Source: Opitutaceae bacterium (lineage in GTDB: Bacteria > Verrucomicrobiota > Verrucomicrobiia > Opitutales > Opitutaceae). Taken from it: a stretch of 64,000 bases of DNA. A program made the position numbers and the translations under genes. The notes under the pieces were generated by a model. That model searched no databases. It was not told where the DNA came from and was given only the letters and a program-made list of their open reading frames with translations. Location: the NCBI GenBank assembly GCA_030693515.1, contig JAUYAK010000098.1:1-64000 (forward strand), read 5' to 3'. The stretch's first letter is position 1. Each line of letters opens with the position of its first letter. Shown in pieces: positions 56,180 through 64,000 of this stretch.

Positions 56180-56896
56180 TTAGTTGAGATCAAACAGGAG
56201 AGCTTCCGTCGAATGCGTGGCGGTGAGCGTGAGCGGGCCGGGTTGCTCGGTGCTGGCGCCGTCGCCGGCGGCGAGCCGGGTGCCGTTGAGCGTCAGCGCG
56301 CCCCGGGCGACTTGGAGCCAGGCACCGCGTCCGGCGCGGAGGTCGTGCGTGACGGTTTGTCCGGGCTTGAGCAGGAGGCGGTGGATGTCGGCGTCCTGCT
56401 GAATCGTCGCCGAGCCGTCGCGTCCGTCGGCGGAGATGAGAAGCACCTTGGGCGCGTCGAGATCGCCGGCGGCGGGCTGCCACTCGTGGTAGCGCGGCGG
56501 GAGGCTGCGCGCGCGCGGCTGGATCCAGATTTGCAGCAGATGCGCGGGATCGGTGGCGCTGGGGTTGAACTCGCTGTGCGTCACGCCGCGCCCCGCGCTC
56601 ATCAGCTGGACCTGGCCGGGCCGGAGGATGCGGCCGTTGCCCAGGCTGTCCTTGTGCTCCAGCGCGCCCGCGAGCAGGTAGCTGAAAATCTCCATGTCGC
56701 GGTGCGGATGTGTGCCGAAGCCTCGGCCCGCGGCGATGACATCCTCGTTCAGCACGCGGAGGGAACGAAAACCCAGGTGCGCGGGCTCGTAGTAGTCGGC
56801 GAAGGAGAAACTGTGCTGCGCCTGCAGCCAGCCGTGGTCGGCGCGGCCGCGTTCATCGGCCCGGCGAATCTGCAGTTCGGTCGTCGTGCTTTTCAT
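56180..56896 (-). CDS. pirin family protein (bicupin)
   Basis: A 238-residue cytoplasmic protein. The N-terminal cupin shows FSFADYYEP and the metal ligands in GFGTHPHRDMEIFSYLLAG and GRGVTHSEFNPS. The C-terminal cupin is weaker, as usual. Some pirins oxidise quercetin and similar flavonols, others modulate transcription; which applies cannot be read here. Start at 56896 (MKSTTTELQIRRAD) is preferred over 56938, which would read through the intergenic region. It is divergent from a LysR-type regulator, the usual arrangement for genes controlled by that regulator. Confidence 0.92.
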   Translation of the reverse strand: MKSTTTELQIRRADERGRADHGWLQAQHSFSFADYYEPAHLGFRSLRVLNEDVIAAGRGFGTHPHRDMEIFSYLLAGALEHKDSLGNGRILRPGQVQLMSAGRGVTHSEFNPSATDPAHLLQIWIQPRARSLPPRYHEWQPAAGDLDAPKVLLISADGRDGSATIQQDADIHRLLLKPGQTVTHDLRAGRGAWLQVARGALTLNGTRLAAGDGASTEQPGPLTLTATHSTEALLFDLN

Positions 56897-56932
56897 GGGC
56901 ACAGCATAGCGGCATCGCGGGCGGCCGGCTAA

Positions 56933-56966
56933 TGCCAAGAAGTTTGCCTGAGGCTGCCGTTTGGTA
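56933..56966. promoter_or_regulatory. possible LysR operator in the pirin-LysR interval
   Basis: The 83-base divergent interval contains TGCCAA at 56933-56938 and TTGGTA at 56961-56966, an imperfect inverted pair centred between the two starts. LysR regulators often bind such dyads between divergent genes. The match is short and could be chance. Confidence 0.25.
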
Positions 56967-56979
56967 AGGCTCGCCGCGA

Positions 56980-57870
56980 ATGGAACTCCGACAACTGCGC
57001 TACTTCGTGGCGGCGGCCGAGGCCGGCAACATCAGCACCGCCGCGAAGAAGATCTTCCTGACGCAGCCCGCGTTGAGCCGGCAGATCAAGGCGCTGGAAG
57101 GCGACATCGGCCAGCCGCTGCTGGAGCGCCGCGCGCACTCCATCCGGCTCACGCCCGCCGGCGAGGAGCTGCTGCGCGCCGCGCGGGAGTTGCTGCTCCA
57201 TGCCGACCAGGTGCGCGAACGCATCCGGGCCTCGGCGCAAGGCGTGCGCCTGCGTGTCGGCTACGCGCCCTCGCTGGCCAGCGGCATCCTGTCCGCGGCG
57301 GTCGCGGATTTTTCCCAGGCCCACCCCGCCGCCCGCGTGGAGCTGTTCGATCTCACCCCTGGCGAGATGCTGGCGGGGCTCGACGACAACAAACTCGACA
57401 TCGCGCTGACGGTCGCGCGGACCGGGAAAACGCCGGGATTGAAATGGACGCACCTCGCGCGGGCGACGTGGCGGCTGGCGGTGAGCCGCCAGCATCCACT
57501 CGGCCGGCGCCGGCGCCTCGCACCGGCGGACGTGGCCGATGCTCCCCTGCTCGTCCTCAGCCGGCGCGACTATCCCCACTATTGGGACACCGTCACCGCC
57601 TGGCAGCGCGAGCACCGGCTGCGCCTAAAAATCGCCGGCGAATACGACGGCGCGGAAAGCCTCATCGCCGCCGTGGAGTCGGGCCTCGGCGTCGCGTTCA
57701 TCACGACCCGCGCGGCCCGGAACTACGCCAGCCGGGTTCACATCAAGGCCGTGACGCACGAGCCGGAGCCCGTGTGCATCGCGGCCGGCTATCGCGCCGA
57801 GCGGAGCGGCGACAAGCCGCTCGCCGTGTTCATCGAGAACATGCGCCAGGCGGCGCAGTCGTTCGCGTGA
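56980..57870 (+). CDS. LysR-type transcriptional regulator
   Basis: A 296-residue regulator. The winged helix-turn-helix is at residues 1-60 with MELRQLRYFVAAAEAGNIS, AAKKIFLTQPALSRQIKALE and GQPLLERRAHSIRLTPAGEE. The C-terminal effector-binding domain follows (about 88-290: LRVGYAPSLASGILSAAV, GLGVAFITTRAARNY). Length is standard. Divergent from the pirin gene with 83 bases between starts, so it probably regulates pirin and itself. Its effector is unknown, but an aromatic compound would fit pirin. Confidence 0.93.
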   Translation: MELRQLRYFVAAAEAGNISTAAKKIFLTQPALSRQIKALEGDIGQPLLERRAHSIRLTPAGEELLRAARELLLHADQVRERIRASAQGVRLRVGYAPSLASGILSAAVADFSQAHPAARVELFDLTPGEMLAGLDDNKLDIALTVARTGKTPGLKWTHLARATWRLAVSRQHPLGRRRRLAPADVADAPLLVLSRRDYPHYWDTVTAWQREHRLRLKIAGEYDGAESLIAAVESGLGVAFITTRAARNYASRVHIKAVTHEPEPVCIAAGYRAERSGDKPLAVFIENMRQAAQSFA

Positions 57871-58015
57871 GCGCGGTTTGCCGCGTGCGGGAACCCGGTT
57901 TCGTTTCCCCTCGTTGTCCGCCATGATCGCGTTGCCGAGGAGCGCCGCCAACCTTTTCCCTCGCGCCCCGGCGGCGCGTCCTTATCCCTGTCTCTTTGCC
58001 TTTCCAATTCCCCGC

Positions 58016-60625
58016 ATGAACATCCTCCGCTCCCTGTTCCTCGCCGCGTTGGCCACCTCCGCCGTATTCGCCCAGGCTCCCGCCGAGCCGAAGGCCAAAG
58101 CCAAGAAAGCCGCCGAACGTCCCGCTCAGGTCGGCCCCGCCATCGGCGAGAACAAGGCCACGCCCGTCAGCCGCCTCAAGGTCCCGCCGGGCTTCGCCGT
58201 GGAGCTCATCTACTCCGTGCCCGGCGTCGAGCAGGGCTCCTGGGTCAATCTTTGCGCAGACGACCGCGGCCGCATCTACGCGAGCGATCAATACGGCGGG
58301 CTCTACCGCTTCACGCCGCCCGCCCCGGGCCAGACGCTCGAGCGCTCCGCCGTCGAGCAGATGCCCGCCCAGATCCGCGCGATCAACGGCATGGTGTTCG
58401 CCTTCGGCGCGCTCTACGTCGGCGTCAACGACTACGAGCAGAAGTTCCAGAGCGGCGTCTATCGCGTGACGGACAGCGATGGCGACGATCGCCTCGACAA
58501 GGTCGAGCTGCTCCGCGCGTTTCAGTCACGCGGCGATCACGGCGTGCACGCCATCGTGCCGACGCCCGACGGCCAGGCGCTCTTTCTCATCTCCGGCAAC
58601 AACGCCAAGCCCACCGAATTTGCGCCGACCTCCCAAGTCCCGCGCCACTGGGGCGAGGATCACCTGCTGCCGCGCATGCCCGACGGCCGCGGCCACAATC
58701 GCGACGTGCTCGCGCCCGGCGGCATCATCTATCGCTTCACGCCCGACGGGAAAACCTTCGAAGCCTACGCCTCCGGTTTTCGCAACATCTTCGACGCTTC
58801 CGTGAATCGCGACGGCGAACTCTTCACCTACGACGCCGACATGGAGTATGACTTCAACACCTCCTGGTATCGCCCCACGCGCATCAACCACGTGACCAGC
58901 GGCGGCGAGTTCGGCTGGCGCAACGGGGCGGGGAAGTGGCCCGAGTTCTACCCCGACAACCTCGGCGCGGTCGTGAATGTCGGTCCCGGCTCGCCCACCG
59001 GCACCGTCTTTGGCTACGGCGCCAAGTTCCCGGTCAAATACCAGCGCGCGCTCTTCGCCCTCGATTGGAGCTGGGGCAAGCTCTACGCCGTCCACCTCAC
59101 GCCCGACGGCGCGAGCTACACCGCGACCAAGGAGGAGTTCATCTCCGGCACGCCGCTTCCGCTCACCGACGCGATCATCAACCCGAAGGACGGCGCGATG
59201 TATTTCGCCATCGGCGGCCGCCGCGTGCAGTCCGGCGTCTATCGCGTGACCTACCGCGGCACCGAGTCCACCGCCCCGGACACGGAGAAACCCGCGCCGA
59301 GTCCCGCGCGTGAGCTGCGCCGCTCGCTTGAGGTTTTTCACGGCAAAGAGGACCCTGCGGCCCTCGCGAAAGCCTGGCCGCATCTCGCTCACTCCGATCG
59401 CCACATCCGCTGGGCCGCCCGCATTGCGATCGAGCATCAGCCGGTCGCGACCTGGGCGGACAAGGCCCTCGCGGAGCGCAATCCTGCGATCCAAGTCGAG
59501 GCGCTGCTCGCGCTCGCCCACGCCACGGGCGTGTGCCCGTCGCATCGCACGGCCGAGACCCCTCCCGTCGACACCGCCCGCCGCGCCGCCCTCCTCGCCG
59601 CGCTGATGAAGATCGACCACGCCACGCTCGACGCCACGCGCCGCCTCACGCACCTGCGCACCATCCAGATCGTGCTCAACCGCTTCGGCCAGCCCGACGA
59701 CGCGACCGTCAAGGCACTCATCGCGAAACTTGATCCGTTGTTCCCCGCCGCCAGCCCCGAGGCCAACTGGCTGCTCTGCGAGACCCTCGTCTATCTCCAG
59801 GCCCCGACGGTCGCCACCAAGGCGATGGCGCTCATCCAGGCCTCACCCACGCAGGAGGAACAGATCGAGTATGCCCGCTCGCTGCGCATGCTGAAGGCCG
59901 GCTGGACGACCGCGACCCGCACCGCGTATCTCGAATGGCTCCTCAAGGCCGTGAACTACCGCGGCGGCGCGAGCTTCGACAAGTTCATCGAATTCGTGCG
60001 CAACGACGCGCTCGCCACCTTCACCGACGCGGAGAAAACCGCGCTCGCTGACCTCATCGCCCGCAAGCCCGAGCGCAAAAGTGTCGTCGAGAACCTCGGC
60101 GACGTCTTCGCCGGCCGCACCGCCACCAACTGGACCCTCGACGAACTCAGTGCCGCGGCGAAAAACGGGCTGCAGCGCCGGAGCTATGAGCGCGGCCGCA
60201 AGATGTTCGGCGCCACCGCGTGCTTTGCCTGCCACCGCTTCGGCAACGAGGGCGGCATGACCGGCCCCGATCTGACCGGCGCCGGCGGCCGCTACAGCGC
60301 GCACGACCTGCTCGACCAAATCATCAACCCGAGCAAAGAGATCAACGAGCAGTTCGTGCCCAGCGTGCTCACGAAGAACAACGGCGAGACCGTCGTCGGC
60401 GTCGTGACGAACCTCCAGGGCGACACCGTCACGATCACCACCGATCCCTCCGAGCCCAACAACCTCACCCGCGTGGACCGCAAGGAAGTGAAGAGCATCG
60501 AGCCCTCGAAGATTTCGCCGATGCCGCCGATGCTGCTCAACATGCTCACGAAGGACGAGGTCCTTGACCTCGTCGCCTACGTCCTGAGCGGCGGCGATCC
60601 CAAGCACGCGATGTTTGCGCGATAG
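58016..60625 (+). CDS. PVC-type secreted heme-binding propeller/HEAT protein
   Basis: An 869-residue exported protein (signal peptide about 1-21, ending VFAQAP; the start at 58016 opens into it). The N-terminal half is a soluble dehydrogenase-like propeller (PPGFAVELIYSVPGVEQGSW, YASGFRNIFDASVNRDGEL). A helical, HEAT-like region follows (about 460-700). The C-terminal domain is the Planctomycetes/Verrucomicrobia heme-binding type, with CFACH at residues 736-740, GPDLTGAGGRYSAHDLLDQI and INPSKEINEQF. Such proteins are abundant and often duplicated in this phylum; an oxidoreductase role is inferred and not shown. It stands alone between LysR and a TonB receptor. Confidence 0.88.
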   Translation: MNILRSLFLAALATSAVFAQAPAEPKAKAKKAAERPAQVGPAIGENKATPVSRLKVPPGFAVELIYSVPGVEQGSWVNLCADDRGRIYASDQYGGLYRFTPPAPGQTLERSAVEQMPAQIRAINGMVFAFGALYVGVNDYEQKFQSGVYRVTDSDGDDRLDKVELLRAFQSRGDHGVHAIVPTPDGQALFLISGNNAKPTEFAPTSQVPRHWGEDHLLPRMPDGRGHNRDVLAPGGIIYRFTPDGKTFEAYASGFRNIFDASVNRDGELFTYDADMEYDFNTSWYRPTRINHVTSGGEFGWRNGAGKWPEFYPDNLGAVVNVGPGSPTGTVFGYGAKFPVKYQRALFALDWSWGKLYAVHLTPDGASYTATKEEFISGTPLPLTDAIINPKDGAMYFAIGGRRVQSGVYRVTYRGTESTAPDTEKPAPSPARELRRSLEVFHGKEDPAALAKAWPHLAHSDRHIRWAARIAIEHQPVATWADKALAERNPAIQVEALLALAHATGVCPSHRTAETPPVDTARRAALLAALMKIDHATLDATRRLTHLRTIQIVLNRFGQPDDATVKALIAKLDPLFPAASPEANWLLCETLVYLQAPTVATKAMALIQASPTQEEQIEYARSLRMLKAGWTTATRTAYLEWLLKAVNYRGGASFDKFIEFVRNDALATFTDAEKTALADLIARKPERKSVVENLGDVFAGRTATNWTLDELSAAAKNGLQRRSYERGRKMFGATACFACHRFGNEGGMTGPDLTGAGGRYSAHDLLDQIINPSKEINEQFVPSVLTKNNGETVVGVVTNLQGDTVTITTDPSEPNNLTRVDRKEVKSIEPSKISPMPPMLLNMLTKDEVLDLVAYVLSGGDPKHAMFAR

Positions 60626-60691
60626 CCGAGGCCTCCTGCGCGGTCCACCCTTTCGCGGCGCCGCGCCGCGGCGGTCACCGTCAACCTCAGA

Positions 60692-60838
60692 GGGCGTCGA
60701 AAAAGGCGCTGGCTCGGGTAGCGGCGGGCGTCCCTGCCCGCCGGTTCAGGGCGTCCGCTCAAACTTCGGCGGGCAGGGACGCCGTTGCTACGCAAACGCC
60801 CGCAAGCGCACTCCTGTCGCAGAGCCTTTTTCGACGCC
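60692..60838. repeat. nested palindromic element, family D
   Basis: Outer arms GGCGTCGAAAAAGGC (60693-60707) and GCCTTTTTCGACGCC (60824-60838) are perfect inverted complements. Inside them GGCGGGCGTCCCTGCCCGCC (60722-60741) faces CGGCGGGCAGGGACGCC (60767-60783), another inverted pair. The structure fills most of the 275-base gap before the TonB receptor at 60901. Terminator, MITE-like remnant or structured RNA are all possible. Confidence 0.7.
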
Positions 60839-60900
60839 GTCTCAGACGTTGGGGTGTTGCCTTGGGGTGGCGGGCGCTTTTGGTTCTCAGCCGTTACCCC

Positions 60901-63900
60901 ATGAAGACCCCGGCCCGCTTCCGGGCGCTGGCGTGCGCTGCGCTTTTCGCCGCGCCCCTCGCCGCTCAAATTCCACCGCCTGCGGCCTCGCCGACCTCGG
61001 GCGAGACCGTCCAACTCTCGCCCTTCCTCGTCTCCACCGCGGGCGACGACGGCTACCGCGCCGCCAACACCCTCTCCGGCACGCGCATGAACGCGTCGCT
61101 CTTTCACACGCCCGCCGCGATCTCCGTCCTCACGAAGGAATTTCTCGACGACATCGGTGCGGAGAACGTCGCCGACATGCTCAAGTTCGCCACGAGCTCC
61201 GACAACGACCGCACCGACTCCGGCAACCTCGCGCAGGCGTGGGACGTGCGCGCCACCATCCGTGGCTTCACCGAGTCCGTCATCACGCGCGACTATCTGC
61301 CCAACTTGGTGCAGAACCGCGGCATCCTCGCCAACGACCGCTTCAACGTCGATCGCGCCGACGTGAGCCGCGGGCCCAACTCCATCCTCTACGGCGCGAG
61401 CCGGCCCGGCGGCGCGTTCAACCTCAACTCCAAGCGCGCCGTGCTCAACGGCCGCCAGAAGGCCGCGCAGTTGCTCGTCGGCCGCTTCGCTAAGAAACGC
61501 AGCGAGGTCGATTTCGCCTTTCCGCTCATCAAGGACAAGCTCGCGCTCCGCACCAACGCCATGTGGGAGGACCGCGAGGGCTGGTTCGAGTTCGAGATGC
61601 TCAGGGCCAGGGGCGTCGCGGTCGCCGCCACGTATCAGCCGTTCAAGACCACGCAGGTGCGCGCCGGCGTGGAGCGCATGGCCCGCGAGCAGGTGACGCC
61701 GGGCAATTTTCCGCACTCCGACTTCGGCTACTCACGGTGGGTGCTGAACGGCGCGCCGCGCGCGCCCAATCCGCTTCAGCCCGCCACCAACCCGGCGCCG
61801 TCGCTGCTGCGCGTCATCAACGCGCTGCAGGCCGTCTACGCGCCCCAGATCCGCGCGCAGCCGTTCCGCCTCTCGACCACCGGCGCCGATATGCGCCCCG
61901 ATCTCGCGGGCACGCAGGGGCCGGGTTTCTTCGAGACGATCAGCGCCGGCGCCGCGCCTTCCGGCGGCACCATCGACGATCCGTTTTGGGGCCGGGCGTT
62001 CCCCGCCAACGCCTACCTGCCCGGACCCGGCCGCAGCACGAACAACGACTACACACTCGCCTCCGCCTTCATCGATCAGCGCGTCGGTCCCGTGAGCATC
62101 GAGCTCGGCTGGTCACGCACGGAATATTACCGCGGCTTCACGCAGGCCAACCTCAATGCCATCGGCGATCCCAATCCCGTGCTGCCCGGCGCCTACTTCG
62201 CCGACGGCGACTCGGTGATCGCCGCCGGCCGCCTGCCCGGCACCCTCCTGCCCGACATCGCGCGCACCAATCCCTTCGCCGGCCTGCCCTACGTGCAGGG
62301 GCAGGCGCAGCGCCAGCTCTTCAACCAGCGCGTCGAGACGTGGCGCGCCACCGTCGGCTACGAACTCGATCTCTCGCGCCGCCGCGCGTGGCTCGGGCGG
62401 CATAGCCTCGCCGCCGCGTGGCAGAAAGAGCGCAGTTATTTCGGCAACGGCGTCATCGCCGAATACAACCTCGCGCCCGGCAACACGCAGCCGATCGACT
62501 CCGCGACCAACACGATCCTCCGCCGCACCTACCTCGAGTTCAACAAACCCGGCGGCGCGCGCGGCGGCCTCGACGCGTGGGCCAACCCGATCCCGGAGTC
62601 GCTGGGCATGAAGGCCGGCTTCGTCTTCAACAACCTCTACCCGTGGGTCGCCCAGAGAAACACCAGCGGCATGCTCGCGTTGCAGAGCCGCTGGGCCGGC
62701 GACCGCGTGGTGTTCACCGGCGGCTACCGCCGTGACCGCGCCGAGGTGATGGACGCCAACGCCGGCGGCACGCGCCTGCCCAACTCCACCAACGCGTGGC
62801 TCGTCCGCCCCTACCGCTTCGACAAGGCGACGCGCACCACGAACACCGGCGCGACCAAGACCCTCGGCGCCGTTGTCACCGCGCTGCCGTGGCTGGGGCT
62901 GTCCTACAACCGGTCGCAGAGCGTGTTTCCGCAGGGCGCCTTCAAGGATATCTTCGCCAACGTGCTCCCGCCGATCGAGGGCGACGGGCAGGACTACGGC
63001 GTGCGCCTCATGCTCCTCGGCGGCCGCCTCTCGGCCAATGTGAACATTTATCGCGCCGACGGCGTCAACCAGTTCCAACCCGCGCTCAACGCGCCCAAGA
63101 ACAACATCTCCACGGCCTCAAACGCCGCGCTCACCACGCTCCGCGCCCGCGGCCAGCCGCTCCCTGCGTCCGTCACCGCCGCGGGCATCACGCTCCTCAA
63201 TACCGAGTCGCAGGCTCGCGACGCCTCCGACCTTGCGGGCCGCGGCACCGAGATCGAGATCACTGGCCGCCTCGCGCCCGGCTGGAGCATCACGCTCAAC
63301 GCCGCCCGCAACCAGCTCAAGCAGGCCAACATCCTCTCTGACTCGATGGCCTTCCTCGGCAGCGTGAAATCCGAGTGGGAACGCAGCACCACGCGCCTCG
63401 ACGACACGCCCGCCGTCGTCGCGACCTTCGTGCGCACGCGCGACGGCACGCCGCAGCGCGACTTCGTCACGAACCCCGCGACGTTCGCCGACGTCTACGC
63501 CTACAGCCTCTCCGTCGCCGAGCCCTTTTTGCGCGGCACGGGCAAGTCGCCCTTCGCGCACGTCGAGCACACGTTCAATGCCTTCACGAGCTACCGCTTC
63601 ACCGCGGATGCGCCGCGACTCGTCCGCGGTGTGCGCGCCGGCCTCGGCGCCAACTACCGCGGCCCCGCCGTGATCGGCTACGATGCGGCGAATCGCGACG
63701 CCATCATGCTCGGCGCCAGCGCCATCACGTGGAGCGGCATGTTGGGCAAACGCTTCGCGCTGCGCCGCGGCCAGTCGCTCGACCTCCAGCTCAACGTCGA
63801 AAACATCTTTGGCCAGGAAGACCGCCTCCCGTATTCCGCGACCGCCCCCGGCGTGATCCTGCGCTACCTGCTCCCGCGCGTGCGGCACTCGTGGACCATG

Positions 63901-63921
63901 CGGGCCACGTATGGATTCTGA
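60901..63921 (+). CDS. TonB-dependent outer-membrane receptor
   Basis: A 1006-residue outer-membrane protein, start at 60901 (MKTPARFRALACAALFAAP) with signal peptide to about residue 21. It carries the same post-signal motif as the receptor at 5179-8052, here LSPFLVSTAGDDGYRAANTL, then the plug domain (about 60-190: LTKEFLDDIGAENVADMLK, ATIRGFTES, DVSRGPNSILYGASRPGGA) and the barrel, ending TMRATYGF. It lacks the carboxypeptidase-like domain of the receptor at 46225-49209, so it belongs to a different subfamily. The ligand is unknown. It ends 79 bases before the window edge. Confidence 0.93.
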   Translation: MKTPARFRALACAALFAAPLAAQIPPPAASPTSGETVQLSPFLVSTAGDDGYRAANTLSGTRMNASLFHTPAAISVLTKEFLDDIGAENVADMLKFATSSDNDRTDSGNLAQAWDVRATIRGFTESVITRDYLPNLVQNRGILANDRFNVDRADVSRGPNSILYGASRPGGAFNLNSKRAVLNGRQKAAQLLVGRFAKKRSEVDFAFPLIKDKLALRTNAMWEDREGWFEFEMLRARGVAVAATYQPFKTTQVRAGVERMAREQVTPGNFPHSDFGYSRWVLNGAPRAPNPLQPATNPAPSLLRVINALQAVYAPQIRAQPFRLSTTGADMRPDLAGTQGPGFFETISAGAAPSGGTIDDPFWGRAFPANAYLPGPGRSTNNDYTLASAFIDQRVGPVSIELGWSRTEYYRGFTQANLNAIGDPNPVLPGAYFADGDSVIAAGRLPGTLLPDIARTNPFAGLPYVQGQAQRQLFNQRVETWRATVGYELDLSRRRAWLGRHSLAAAWQKERSYFGNGVIAEYNLAPGNTQPIDSATNTILRRTYLEFNKPGGARGGLDAWANPIPESLGMKAGFVFNNLYPWVAQRNTSGMLALQSRWAGDRVVFTGGYRRDRAEVMDANAGGTRLPNSTNAWLVRPYRFDKATRTTNTGATKTLGAVVTALPWLGLSYNRSQSVFPQGAFKDIFANVLPPIEGDGQDYGVRLMLLGGRLSANVNIYRADGVNQFQPALNAPKNNISTASNAALTTLRARGQPLPASVTAAGITLLNTESQARDASDLAGRGTEIEITGRLAPGWSITLNAARNQLKQANILSDSMAFLGSVKSEWERSTTRLDDTPAVVATFVRTRDGTPQRDFVTNPATFADVYAYSLSVAEPFLRGTGKSPFAHVEHTFNAFTSYRFTADAPRLVRGVRAGLGANYRGPAVIGYDAANRDAIMLGASAITWSGMLGKRFALRRGQSLDLQLNVENIFGQEDRLPYSATAPGVILRYLLPRVRHSWTMRATYGF

Positions 63922-64000
63922 GCCGACTGCGCCGTGCGGGTGAGGGTTCGTTGTTTCGCGCGTATGCCGTCCATGATCTCGCCCGCCTTTCCTGGCCGAT

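Overview
The window is a stretch of high-GC bacterial chromosome that reads like a Verrucomicrobiota genome, most probably of the Opitutae/Opitutaceae type. The evidence is the combination of paired PSD1-type (DUF1549/DUF1553, CxxCH) and DUF1501 proteins, a PVC-type heme-binding propeller protein, secreted sulfatase, several large TonB-dependent receptors, and Tat-exported Gfo/Idh/MocA and TIM-barrel sugar proteins. The assignment is inferred from gene content only; there is no rRNA in the window.

Layout. (1) 1-4760 is an untidy accessory segment. It holds the 3' end of an alpha/beta hydrolase, a second hydrolase that is broken after its oxyanion-hole region, an unrecognised fragment, an MNT/HEPN toxin-antitoxin pair, a large serine recombinase and a truncated N-terminal duplicate of that recombinase. 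It abuts a tRNA-Ser(GGA) gene. (2) 5179-8052 is a TonB-dependent receptor. (3) 8257-22762 is a complex I operon in the order nuoB-C-D-E-orf-F-G-orf-H-I-J-K-L-M-N, without nuoA and with two small membrane-protein genes inserted. (4) 23029-25604 carries tRNA-Arg(ACG) and the histidine genes hisH, hisB and hisC on the minus strand. (5) 25788-28856 is a secreted S9 prolyl oligopeptidase. (6) 29050-43148 is a secreted catabolic region: two PSD1+DUF1501 pairs, a TIM-barrel sugar isomerase-like protein, a Gfo/Idh/MocA oxidoreductase, a ThuA-like protein and a PIG-L deacetylase. (7) 43225-45973 is a two-gene cassette of visibly lower GC: a C5 cytosine DNA methyltransferase overlapping a GHKL-type ATPase whose C-terminus carries an Rx4H motif of the HEPN kind. 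A degraded sulfatase fragment follows. (8) 46225-53873 is a carboxypeptidase-like-domain TonB receptor divergent from a sulfatase, which is translationally coupled to a c-heme/sugar-dehydrogenase/FG-GAP protein. (9) 54109-57870 holds two secreted proteins of unknown function and a pirin divergent from a LysR regulator. (10) 58016-63921 holds the PVC heme protein and a third TonB receptor.

How the parts work together. The nuo operon encodes most of a proton-pumping NADH:quinone oxidoreductase, and the his genes are part of histidine synthesis. The secreted sulfatase, PSD1/DUF1501 pairs, sugar dehydrogenase-like proteins and TonB receptors together look like equipment for taking apart and importing sulfated or otherwise modified glycans, but no substrate can be named from sequence. 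The MNT/HEPN pair and the methyltransferase/ATPase cassette are the likely defence or conflict systems.

A second layer is a set of dispersed palindromic intergenic repeats. At least four families are visible, three of them with two or three copies, and several sit inside operons, including three places in the nuo/his region. The best candidate for an under-described system is the methyltransferase/GHKL-ATPase cassette at 43225-45973.
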